Assembly: GCA_964058845.1 (NCBI GenBank)
Contig: CAXKVR010000269.1
Coordinates: 1 to 22,299, forward strand
DNA from: Carex sylvatica
Lineage: Eukaryota > Streptophyta > Magnoliopsida > Poales > Cyperaceae
Length of the DNA: 22,299 nt
Reading direction: 5' to 3'
Made by a program: the position numbers and the translations under genes. The notes beneath the pieces are model-generated. The model saw only the letters and a list, made by a program, of their open reading frames with translations, was not told the DNA's origin and did no database searches. Of this stretch, positions 10,416 to 19,748 are shown piece after piece; the stretch's first letter is position 1, and the number at the start of each line of letters is the position of its first letter.

Positions 10416-11401
10416 GCTGAATTCTGGGTGATTTGATTTATTTTTTTATGCTATAAATAAAAATTTAAGGTAATCTAAACTACTTAATTTTAATTTTAAT
10501 CGGACAGTTTACAAAAATTATGACGTATTAATATCGATGTGGATTGCATTTGAAATATTAATTGGAGAATTGGACCATGAATATTTTTTCTAGGTATTAT
10601 TTAAAAAATAAATATATATTTTCTGGCAACTTATAGACTCATAATTCAACGAAAACACAACTCATCACTCACAATATATATATATATATATTTCTTTTTA
10701 TTGTTGTTTTTTGTGCTTCCATAGTACAATAATATTTTTTTTTTTGCTTCATACGGAAAGTTTAGACAAGTTTTTTCCAGAGGAAGAATCAGAAAGTTAT
10801 ATGAAGGGACTGAGTAAATTATTGTAGTGTAGTTTTATTTTATAAGAAGAGCTGAAAAATATTTTTACTCGTAAAACTTACAATATATAGAGGACCAAAT
10901 TGCTAAAACTATATTTATGAGGGTGTATTCCTGAATCCGTGATTTTTAAATATCTAGTCAAATGCATAATTTTTTATTTTGTTAACACGTTTATGCTATT
11001 GTGAACATGTCTAATTAAATAATGACTTCAATATCGTTTATACTCAAAAGTGTAATTTAATCTAATCAACAAAAGAAAATAAAAAAATGCACATAAAATT
11101 ATTAACGCGCACGAAAAAAGAAAATACCATAATTAAAAAAACATGATTTGATGACTACCATTCAACCTCAGTTTGTTAATTCCTCCAATTGGAAACTTTT
11201 CGTTTATTTTTTTATTTTTTGTAATATATAAAATATTTCGTCGGGAAAGAGAGATGATTATTTTTCGATGCACTAGAAATCTAGAACTGAATTATTTAAA
11301 CATTTTCTCAGAAATCAAATTTGGCTGTTTACAGTTTGTATACATATCTCAATCTTTAGTTGCAAAAAAAAATCCAATATGCATACAAACCTTAAGGATT
11401 T
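10416..11401. other. AT-rich intergenic DNA
   Basis: Holds an (AT)9 microsatellite at 10674-10691 and, at 10825-10882, the second copy of the dispersed repeat core seen at 3360-3416. No coding exon or RNA gene recognised. The open frame beginning at 11173 runs into the solo LTR and is judged spurious. Confidence 0.5.
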
Positions 11402-12302
11402 TGTCACGATCCCGTCGTCGTACCACGAATCATGACAAGAGAGGCACCCTCGCATCCATCCGTCGTTCCATCAATCTACGTCACAAATAAAATAAACAAA
11501 CAGAAACAATACGGAATCAGCTACAAAGCTCAGTAACTAGTTATTTAACAACGCATTTTTTTATAATTGGCTTAATTAAGCAACCATTCAAACAAATTGG
11601 ATTAATCCACACAATTTTAAATCAAATTATGAATACATATTTAACCAGCAATTGCACTTGAGTCTAGATTATCAATAAAACAGATTAATTATACAATATC
11701 TGTATCATTTCATTTCATTTCACAATTTCTTAGAACACACAATCATATCGTTTCACAAATCAAATTCAAATCTCAGACTCGCTATCCCGTTAAATATACA
11801 TCATAATCCAAAATCCAATTCAAAATTTAATTCAATCAAACAAATCAAAAACACAGATTATATAAAAATTCAGTTATCTGATAGCAAATAATTCAGATAT
11901 CAAACGAGTTGCAACAATTGTTCAGAACCATTCGCGACGTAGGATATATCGGAACTCAAATCGGATAGATTACAACTTTCTTTTATTTTCATCTATATTC
12001 CTTTCTTATTTTATCTCATTTTTTTTTTCTCATATCATCTCTCTGTTTTTTTTTTCACAATTTCTCTTTGATCTTTTAGTTTGTTTTTGTTTTACCGAAT
12101 CTTATAAAAAAATGACACATAATGGGATAGGAAATGGAGTTGGTGAAAATAGTGGAATGAATTACATACAAAACAACACGTGGCTCCACATTGTTGTATT
12201 TTTTTTTGTTACCAAATTTTATTCAAATAAATCATTTAAGTTTCTAATTTTATAAATAAATTCAAATTATTTGAAAAATATTATAAATTTACGGGTGTTA
12301 CA
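11402..12302 (-). mobile_element. Solo LTR, Ty3/gypsy-like
   Basis: Read on the minus strand the segment begins TGTAACACCCGTAAATTT and ends ..GGGATCGTGACA, so it has the TG..CA borders and a terminus style common in plant Ty3/gypsy (Del/Tekay-like) LTRs. Length 901 bp is ordinary for an LTR. Flanking pentamers are gattt (11397-11401) and ggttt (12303-12307), a 5-bp target duplication with one change. No primer-binding site, polypurine tract, gag-pol fragment or second LTR is present, so recombination to a solo LTR is the simplest reading. The lineage is an inference from the terminal sequence only. Confidence 0.66.
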
Positions 12303-13023
12303 GGTTTTCCGATACTTTTCATGACATAAAAAAATTATCTTTCTAATTCGTTACAAAATATTTAATATATTTCTAAAAATAAAAATTATGTTTCTAATTT
12401 TTTTGAAGGAAATGGCAGGAGAGTAGCTAGGAGATTCCCTTCTCCTAACACACTTGTCTGGTTCGTCTGATAACAACAAAACCACATGGCCTCCTGTCTT
12501 TTCTTTTCATAAACTAAGTCATGCATCATGATCTATAACCATATATATCTTTTTAATTATTGGCATGTAGTTAGTAGGAACTTTCCATCATCTTTTTCTT
12601 TTTTTTCCTTCTATGATTGTACTGTTTAGTGTTAAACTAATAAATCATAATTAATAAAAAAGTTGTGTACAGATTTTGCATTCATTGTTCATCTATATTG
12701 ACATCTCCAATTGTTTGATAGCTCTTTAATTATTAATAATAATTAATTAGATAAATGTTATGCAAGATTGGTTAATTGTTGAATAGAGTAATTAAATTGT
12801 AGCTCAAATTTTATAACTAACACAAATTTGTTAATCAAACATACTTATATATTAATCAAAATGTCATGTTATGATCTGACTAATATTTTAATCAAGTATG
12901 TGAGGTTCATAACATCACTATTCACTCATGTTTTCAGTTATAATTTTTTTGTTAATTTTAAACATGGTATTGACAAATATAATTGTCCAATTAACATTTA
13001 GCTACATCTTATTCTTAACATAT
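12303..13023. other. AT-rich intergenic DNA
   Basis: No conserved coding frame, tRNA-like fold or long repeat recognised. Short AT-rich inverted segments are common but not distinctive. Confidence 0.4.
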
Positions 13024-13032
13024 TTTTAATAA

Positions 13033-13412
13033 GAGGAGGGATTCAATTACAACTTTTTTGGTGACACCGAATTACACTTTTCATGTACAAATTTTTCAAA
13101 GTTCAAATAGTCGATTCAAACCGTTCAACATAATGAATATATTAAAATGTGCTTGCAGATCAAATTTAATATTTTTTTCAAATTTTTTATTTATTTATTA
13201 AGAATTTAACAAAATTGCTATATTCAGACCATTGAATTTTTGTATCCATCTTAATAAATAGTGAAAAAAATTCAAAAAAATATAAAATTTGATCTGCAAG
13301 TACATTTTAATATATCCATTATGTTGAACGATTTGAATTGATTGTTTAAACTTTAAAAATATAAGATGTAATCGGATATCACCAACAAAGAGGTGTAATT
13401 GAATCCCTCCTC
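13033..13412. mobile_element. MULE-type foldback MITE, copy 2
   Basis: A 380-bp element with left arm 13033-13203 (starts gaggagggattcaattac), right arm 13249-13412 (ends gtaattgaatccctcctc) and a 45-bp loop. An exact 9-bp target duplication, ttttaataa, flanks it at 13024-13032 and 13413-13421. It shares terminal GAGGAGGG..CAAT sequence, an inner-arm block (gttgaacg..gatt..ttta.actttaaaaat) and loop motifs (gaccatt, tatccatctta) with copy 1, in the same orientation. Non-autonomous Mutator-like element. Confidence 0.88.
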
Positions 13413-13421
13413 TTTTAATAA

Positions 13422-13874
13422 TTAGGTACTGCTGAAATTCAAAATGAAAATGTTTATAGATGACATGGGCCCATTAATTGTAGCCCAATAATGTATCATG
13501 TACGGCTGATATTGTACTGTATATAATATAATATAATTTAAAAGACGTAATGCTCGTTGCACACATTGCACTAATACCAAGATTAATATATCTTCATTCC
13601 AAACACTTGGCATGCATTAAGAAGACAAAACAAACAACAACTCAATTCCTCTCTAAAAGAAAAAAAGAGAAAAGGCTCTGATCTAATTAAGGAGAAGACC
13701 TAAAACATTGTCTCCTATTCAACCAATAATGGAAGGGGCAGCATGCATCTATGTGCTTCTCTCCTCTCATCCCATTAATTTCTACTAACCAGAAAATTGC
13801 TACCTTGATATTTGAAAACACCTAACTAATTAAGAGTATTAATACACCTCATGTGATATCTCAAGGCAACTATT
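13422..13874. other. 3' flank of the MGNF gene
   Basis: Contains a TGGGCCCA palindrome at about 13467-13474. The minus-strand open frame at 13422-13613 shows no recognisable protein. The likely 3' UTR of the minus-strand gene that ends at 13875 lies here. Confidence 0.4.
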
Positions 13875-14312
13875 TCATGCACATGTTACTAACTCTTCGG
13901 GTATGCTTTCAAGTTCCGGTCGCCACGCGATATTTCTCGAACCGAATGATTTTTCATGGACATCCATTTTCTTGAGCTCACTCATAATCTCTCCTAAAGT
14001 CTTGTCTCCTTTAACCGACATGGATCGCAACTGCGCTGCCTCTTTCTTTGTTAGTAGCACCTTTACTCTAATAACTTTTTTCTCTTGACTAATTACCTTT
14101 GTTTCTTGATTCTCCGTTAGAGCCTTTAAACTATCGTCTTCTAATTTGTTTGCGGTGTCAATTGAACTGTGAGAGCTGTTATTTTTCCTCTTGAATTTGT
14201 ATAGACGGCTTAGAGCTACCGTGTAACACTGGAGCTTTTGTTTTGTAAGGCATGAAGGTGTTGGTACAGTAGTACTGGTACAGTGGGCTAAGCTTGGTAG
14301 AAAGTTGCCCAT
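13875..14312 (-). CDS. Small MGNF-type plant protein, 145 aa
   Basis: Single exon on the minus strand. The frame stays open to an upstream ATG at 14387, but I start at the internal ATG (14312). It gives an MGN N-terminus like the paralogue, and the TATA box at 14405-14418 would place transcription initiation at about 14380, so the upstream ATG is probably not transcribed. Residues 1-60 hold several Cys residues (11, 21, 29) and a basic patch (KFKRKNN, 39-45); Gly2 could be myristoylated, although Pro at position 6 is unfavourable. The conserved core is about 80-140: VIRVKVLLTKKEAAQLRSM, GEIMSELKKMD, then AWRPELESIPEE. This core aligns with residues 29-86 of the 95-aa protein at 6705-6992. It belongs to a plant family of unknown role. 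No enzyme motif. Confidence 0.8.
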   Translation of the reverse strand: MGNFLPSLAHCTSTTVPTPSCLTKQKLQCYTVALSRLYKFKRKNNSSHSSIDTANKLEDDSLKALTENQETKVISQEKKVIRVKVLLTKKEAAQLRSMSVKGDKTLGEIMSELKKMDVHEKSFGSRNIAWRPELESIPEELVTCA

Positions 14313-14719
14313 GGAGAGAGCAAAAGAGAGAGAATTAGAGATGAGATGAGAAACGATAAAATTAAGGAGAGATGAAAGTGCTAACAAGAGAGAGAGATGT
14401 AGGCTTTATATATATAATCCAATCCAAGCCTAGCTAGTGGGATTAGGTTTGCACTGCCCAATACACAGTAGTAATTAAATTAGTTATAAGCTAATTAAGC
14501 ACTAAATTAAGGAGTAATTAAGATAAGAAAAGGGGAGCACATGGGGGGGGTCAAAGCTCAAAGGCATGAGTTTGACAGATTATCATAAAGCTCCAAGAAT
14601 TGCGTAATAAAGGCCATTTCGCGTGACGAGAAAGTTTGTATGCATGGAACGTGGATTTGTAGCGTAGGTCAAATAGTGACTTAAAGGTCCAAGAATGATG
14701 TAGATCTTGATTAATCCAG
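14313..14719 (-). promoter_or_regulatory. Upstream region of the MGNF gene
   Basis: This lies upstream on the minus strand. The first 75 bases form a CT-rich 5' leader in mRNA sense (repeated CUCUCU). A strong TATA box follows, and then AT-rich DNA with the string ctaaattaaggagtaattaa near 14500-14520. A run of eight G residues near 14544 is the only other notable feature. No coding content. Confidence 0.5.
14405..14418 (-). promoter_or_regulatory. TATA box of the MGNF gene
   Basis: Minus-strand sequence ATTATATATATAAA, about 93-106 bp upstream of the chosen ATG. The usual 25-32 bp offset places initiation near 14375-14385. Confidence 0.6.
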
Positions 14720-14728
14720 TTAAAAAGG

Positions 14729-14925
14729 GATCCGTATCCTCCCAGGTACCTGACTCAACACAATTGAAATGGACTGTCCAGATTTAATTTCAGCCGGTGC
14801 CTACTCGGGATGACAGAAGGGGCAGTATTATTGGTGCTTTAAGATTCGTGCCAAGTTAAAAACTCTAATTTCAGACCGTCTGATTCAATTGTACTTAGGT
14901 AGGTAACCTGAGGGGATGTGAATTC
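14729..14925. mobile_element. MULE-type MITE, 197 bp
   Basis: Left end gatccgtatcctcccaggta and right end ..aacctgaggggatgtgaattc are imperfect inverted repeats. Pairing continues inward (caattgaaatggactgtcc with its complement near 14866-14890). The 9-bp direct repeat ttaaaaagg lies at 14720-14728 and 14926-14934; it extends to ten bases, so the exact border may shift by one. No ORF. Its terminal string taacctgaggggatgtga recurs exactly at 20825-20842. Confidence 0.78.
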
Positions 14926-15139
14926 TTAAAAAGGGCCGTCTGGTCTAGCTAATTCCGATCCGATATGCTGGTCTAACAGAATATCTCAATGTATACTTGG
15001 TGCAATTCATATATTTTTCTTTCTCATGATGGGTTTATTGAGCATGCATCTAGATAAACACAAGAAAGTTAGATATGGTTGATAATATTGTTTGCGACCA
15101 AACTCAGTTTTCCTGTGTCGCTTGTTGGAATGTAGCAGT

Positions 15140-15390
15140 TGATATGCATCCACAATCAATATTTTAGAATAAAACTATTAATTTTTTTTTAAGTTATGTC
15201 GCGAAAACAGAAAACGATTTGAATGAAACGACAAAATATTGATTGTCAATGTTTTGTTATTAGAATATAATACGCTCACTTAATTGACTTGATTTTTTAA
15301 AAGGTTTCTGCTTTTAGGTGAGCTTCTCTCTGCACTTGAGAATTGTTATTAATTTCAACGCTGAGCCTTAATAAGGCGTAATCTAATGAA
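15140..15390 (+). repeat. Duplicated segment X1
   Basis: Shares with X2 (15930-16200), in direct orientation, a perfect 46-bp block at 15299-15344 and a perfect 28-bp block at 15362-15389. It also shares a looser leading part (tatgcatccacaatcaat). Compared with X2 it has about 100 extra bases near 15160-15246, bounded by the inverted 14-mers acaatcaatatttt (15152-15165) and aaaatattgattgt (15233-15246). It lacks about 125 bases found in X2 between the two perfect blocks. No convincing gene. Confidence 0.82.
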
Positions 15391-15929
15391 TAATTGTATT
15401 GTAAAGTATTGATTTTTGTTATGCAAGTTAAGAGATGGGTTGGAGATTCGGTTCCAATTTTGAGAGATCCATTCAAGTATAAACAAGCCCAGAAATTGTA
15501 AAACATTCACCACATAGCTCTATAGGCCTGTTAAGGCCTGAAGCAAGCAATACCTTCTTTTAAAATAAATAATCGGACACGAAGTTATTCAAACAAAACA
15601 GTTAGGTTGTCTAGTATTTTAACTAAGATTTTCTAAAGTAAGGGCTGTGGTTTATGCTGGCGCAATAGAAGATCTCAACTCAATGTATAATTAACCTACA
15701 ATTGAGTTCTATTTATACAAAGGAAGAGGCTTCATAGCCGTTGAAAAAAGGACCAAAAATATACACAGCAGTAGATACTACTTTTCCTATTTCTGGGTAA
15801 GTGTCGAAATTGAAGAAAAAATAATAAAAAAAATGAACTGGGTTGAATATGAAAACTTCCCCATGGGTTATACTACATGTACCCAAAGTATGCATATCCC
15901 ACGATATACATATTATGTATTTTTAACAA
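15391..15929. other. Spacer between X1 and X2
   Basis: No recognised gene. The minus-strand frames at 15297-15506 and 15713-15895 have no family resemblance and are treated as chance. Confidence 0.4.
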
Positions 15930-16200
15930 TATGTATCCACAATCAATGTTCTCTTATTAGAATATTAAGCTCACTTGATTGACTTATTAAAAAGGTTTCT
16001 GCTTTTAGGTGAGCTTCTCTCTGCACTTGAGAATTCTTCAAATTTGCAAGTGTCTAATATGCAGTTCAATAATTGGCTTATGTGAGTATCACCTAAAGCC
16101 CTAAACATTTCTTTGTAGAACAAACTGAAAATTTGGAGACAAACAAATTCAAATTATTATTAATTTCAATAGTGAGCCTTAATAAGGCGTAATCTAATGA
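15930..16200 (+). repeat. Duplicated segment X2
   Basis: Second copy of X1. Its 46-bp block is 15990-16035 and its 28-bp block 16173-16200. The extra middle portion (16036-16160) contains the first copy of a separate 29-bp direct repeat (16069-16097), whose second copy is at 16319-16347, about 36 bp beyond the F-box stop codon in the direction of transcription. Confidence 0.82.
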
Positions 16201-16347
16201 TAACGATCCAAGATACACTAGGGAAAAAATTACTAAAAAGAAGTGAAAACATTACAAGAAGAGCTTCAGATATATGCTGTTGGTATCCTATATGGGTCAG
16301 TATATTTCACTTTACCTTATAATTGGCTTATGTGAGTATCACCTAAA
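16069..16347 (+). repeat. 29-bp perfect direct repeat pair near the F-box 3' end
   Basis: Identical 29-mers beginning ataattggcttatgtgagta at 16069-16097 and 16319-16347, 250 bp apart. Both lie downstream of the F-box stop on its own strand, so both may be in its 3' UTR. Too long for an ordinary target duplication. Confidence 0.85.
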
Positions 16348-16383
16348 CTTCAACTAAACTATATTAATAAGGAAATTAAAAAT

Positions 16384-19300
16384 CTAAATCAATTGCTGAG
16401 AGATCCTGATTGAGACCACATTACCGCTGTTGTCTTTCATCACCTGATACTTAACAACAATGCCTGAAAATGAAAGCAAATAAAAACTTAAAGCATATTA
16501 CATATGTGCCCTCGTAATTATCGAACTTGCATTTCATTTAAAAGTGCTGAATTACTAAACATAGTATTTTTATGATGCTTTTAAAAGGAGGTCTAAACAT
16601 AGTAATCGGCTAGAAAATTTGCTCAAAAATTGCATCCACTGACTGTCAAACTGAAACCAAGCTTGTAAATATATTTCTTCTTTAATGAAATATTAGTAGG
16701 TATTCGCCTACTACAAAAAAAAAAAAAAAAAAAACATAGTAATCGACCTTCATAAACCAGAGGAAATAAACATTTAAACAAACTTAGACCATAATTAAAT
16801 AACTTTAATTACCATCATTTGGTTGGAGATTGGTGTTAACAGCCACACCATGGAAACTTATCTTTGCTTTGGGCTGCCAGTCAGTAGGTGGCCCCACCCA
16901 GGACTTTGCATTCAAAATTTCTGTTAGCATTTAAACAATGAAACACACATCAGATTCTGCCCAAATTTAACACTACATATATAGATTGCAAAAATGTTTT
17001 CAATAGAAATAGGTGAGTTCATGTTAAGTAATCATACTGGCAGTCCTAGGGGAGGATAGGTGTGATATGTCAAAGATCCCACCAACAGCTGCTTCAGAAG
17101 GGGTAGGAATGCGGTTGCTGCCTATATCTTCATATTGCCAGGTTTCTGTCAGGTAGCCTTCTTCCAGGAACAGCTCCATGTGCCTTGCATCCAGTACTTG
17201 CATTGTCCCTACAATTTGGGAGAGTTAGAACTTGCATAGGAAAATTCTATCTGTTTTTGTTTAATATTCTTTTTTTTAAAATAAAAATTGAAAATTCCCT
17301 GTGTGAAGATAGGAGAGTGTTGTCACGTTATCTTACCTTCACATGTGTTGAGGTTGCACACAGGGCAGCGTACCAATTGGAGATCTGCATATGAATAGAA
17401 TGAAATTTAGAGATATTGTGTGCTAATAGCCAGGTTTGTAATTAAATAATGTTCCAAAGGGAAAAATGTTTTTTTTTTTCTCATTTAATTTGAATGTTGG
17501 ATTGTACCGGCTATCCAGATGCCGGTCTTGGCATTGGTCACGGAGCACGTGCCAGTGAGCTCAATTGAACGCTTTGCATCAGTGCCAGGCCTGGGAAGCC
17601 TATTCGGGAGAGATAGTGTCTCCGTCAGAAGCACAAAAGGAGAGTCCAGGTAGAAAGACCCGATCCGCATCCAATCTATACCGAAATTATAAACAAGTTG
17701 GTTTAAGAATTGTTAGAGAAATGAAGTTTTTATTGAGTGAAATGTAAATTGCTCTTTAAAGGAGATACAGACTAACCAATGTGCTTATCTTGTTGACGAA
17801 AGCAGTAGGCGTGAGTACCATCTGGTCAAAGAGAGCATCTGTTAGTCTCGAGTAACAGAACTAAAATGGTGCATTCTATGACAACTTAATGGGTAAAACA
17901 AGCAGTTAGTTATCTAAATGCTTTATGATAATTCGTGCTAATGAAGAATTTAACCGCACAATCGTTTGTAATCTGGCATATCATCTCAAGGAAGTAAATT
18001 TTTTTATCTGTCTCCAAGTAAATCACTTCTGAGTGTTTACACTTACCTTATTCAAAAAGGTTCATGGATCTAGTCGGATTAAATAAAGCAAACTAAAAAT
18101 TGTACTAATAAAAAATCAAATCAATACCGAAAGCAGAGGCATAGATCTCCTTCCAGGGAAAGGACGTATGGCAAGGAGCCAGGACGCCCATGTCACGAAG
18201 GCAAGCATACTTCCATATGTAATCTTGAGAAATTAGACGGTTAAACCACCGGTTAGTGAAGCTCAACATTAACAGTTCTCTTCCATCCAAGTGTTTTGCC
18301 ACCTCTGTCCACAGATCCATGTCATAGCTGCCATTATTATAGTAAACAAGAAATTATAGTAAGAGAATTTTAATTGATTTATTAAAATAGAAGTGATCTG
18401 ATAGGAACATTTATGATACTACAACAAAGATCTAAAATTGGAAACATGAGATGGCGATAGTTACTCTAACAGAGAGATACTGAAAAATGTAATTGCTATT
18501 GCCACAGAGAGGTTTACTAATTACATTAAGCACTGTTTAAACAGTATCTGAATAAAATGGGAGCTAAGGTCAGATCCTTTTTCGAGATGTCCAGGTCAAC
18601 ATAAAAAATTGGAGCTGGTGCTATGACAGAGGAATCTAGTCACTTATGCCAGTTATAGTACAAGGAAAGAGCAAAGTAAGATTAAATATCCATCATTTTT
18701 TCCTGAATGGAGAAAATAGCATCGAAGGAATGAATAAAATCAAGTTCATGCAACTATGACACCTGATAAGTATGATTTCCTCAAGGACATAAGCATAGTG
18801 CAAATGGAAACTTAAAATTCAAGTAAAGTTCAACTGAAACTCAAAGAGGTAAATCCTAGCTACTTTTAACAGACAGTAACAATGCTGATACATCAAGGGA
18901 TCTCCCTGAACTAATTCATAATGCATAATTTAAATCAGAATCAAATCCTACAATATACATTATGTAACCTAAAAAATTGATCCTGTCAAGCTCACAAAAG
19001 GTCTATATGCATAGATCGAGCTTCTAAAAGGAGATCACTGCAAAATTCGAGCAAAAACTCATAACAAACTAAAGAATTCAATTCAGAAAGAGATCCTCAT
19101 AAAGCTTTATTTATTAAGCTCATATATCACCTCATTTCCAATCTGGCTTAATCCAATCCAATCAATCACGAAATTTAGCTATGCAGAGAGAAATTCAAAG
19201 AAGAACAACGAGCAATAAGCTAACCATGTTAAACAGCAAATTCGAGCTCAATTATAAAATAACAGTAAATAATTGTATTAAACAAAGTGCATAATATATC

Positions 19301-19748
19301 TCAGATCCGATCTTAGCTCTATCTGAATCAAATCAATGACAAATTCAAGCTGAAACAAAGATTTAGAAAAAGCAAACCCGTTGAAGGTTGAATGAGGAGT
19401 GATAAACGAGGCTTGAGGTGAACTGCAAGGAGCGATTGTTCTTTCCTTCTTCACACACCTCTCTTCCTGCACAGAGAGATCATCTCTTTCTCTCCCTCTT
19501 TTGCTACTGCTTTGATGAACGATCTCCTTCTCCTTCTCTCCTTCACAGCCTCCTTCTCTGTTGCTCATTCTCTTTCTCCTTCTGTAGTATGTCAACATCT
19601 CTCCTATTTTGCTCGTTCTCTTTCTCCTCCTATATGTCAACATCGCTCCTCTCCCTCCGTTTTCTTCTTCTTCCCTCTCCCTCTTTCTACTCAGATTTGA
19701 ATTGAATGGATTGAGCCACTGATAGTAGCTAGACAGTGTCAGTCCCAT
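16384..19748 (-). CDS. F-box protein, At3g61730 (RMF)-like, 396 aa, eight exons
   Basis: Minus-strand exons in order: 19378-19748, 18128-18327, 17777-17821, 17508-17675, 17337-17384, 17038-17208, 16813-16920, 16384-16463. They sum to 1191 nt, and all seven introns are GT..AG. Intron 1 (1050 bp) follows codon position 2 and the other six follow position 1, so the frame closes exactly to TAG. Residues 1-124 are a basic, low-complexity leader with two copies of MLTY(Y)RRRKR (36-44 and 51-60), probably nuclear localisation signals. The F-box spans about 127-170 (LWTEVAKHLDGRELLMLSFTNRWF..WKYACL), the surface that binds SKP1 in SCF ubiquitin ligases. The C-terminal half is a conserved plant module: FRQQDKHIDWMRIGSFYLDS, TKTGIWIA-like NAKTGIWIADLQL, CPVCNLNTCEGTM, then KSWVGPPTDWQPKAKISFHG and a YQVM..VVSIRISQ ending. 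From memory this matches the At3g61730 family, reported in male fertility; that name is less certain than 'F-box protein'. Confidence 0.88.
16595..16745 (+). mobile_element. Short poly(A) retroposon in F-box intron 7
   Basis: Perfect 14-bp direct repeats aaacatagtaatcg at 16595-16608 and 16732-16745 enclose about 123 bp that end in a run of about 20 A (16715-16734). Just before the tail is a perfect 7-bp stem-loop, tagtagg (16694-16700), loop tattcg, cctacta (16707-16713). Target duplication plus 3' poly(A) indicates LINE-style retroposition on the plus strand, antisense to the host gene. No pol III A- or B-box is evident, so the source RNA is unknown and may be 5'-truncated. Confidence 0.68.
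18328..19377 (-). other. Intron 1 of the F-box gene
   Basis: 1050 bp, donor GGTTTGC and acceptor ATGGCAG on the minus strand. It joins AACGG to CTATGAC to make a Gly codon. No coding frame or repeat of note inside. Confidence 0.75.
19562..19649 (-). repeat. In-frame tandem duplication in F-box exon 1
   Basis: Two adjacent CT-rich units on the plus strand, starting tgctcattctctttctcc (19562) and tgctcgttctctttctcc (19610), encode the repeated MLTY-RRRKR peptide. One codon (an extra Tyr) distinguishes them. Confidence 0.8.

Noticed and set aside
11173..11490. 105-aa open frame
   Set aside because: Crosses the border of the solo LTR, so it is not one evolutionary unit; no motif.
13730..13780. 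Possible miR156-like passenger string (tgtgcttctctcctctcat)
   Set aside because: No matching mature miRNA arm or hairpin partner found nearby.
14313..14387. 25-residue N-terminal extension of the MGNF protein
   Set aside because: Probably lies at or upstream of the transcription start given the TATA box, and would hide the MGN terminus shared with the paralogue.
15297..15895. Two minus-strand open frames (69 and 60 aa)
   Set aside because: The first covers part of the duplicated X1 block, whose X2 counterpart does not keep the frame; the second has no motif.
19418..19705. Plus-strand Ser/Leu-rich open frames
   Set aside because: Antisense of the Arg/Lys/Glu-rich F-box exon 1.
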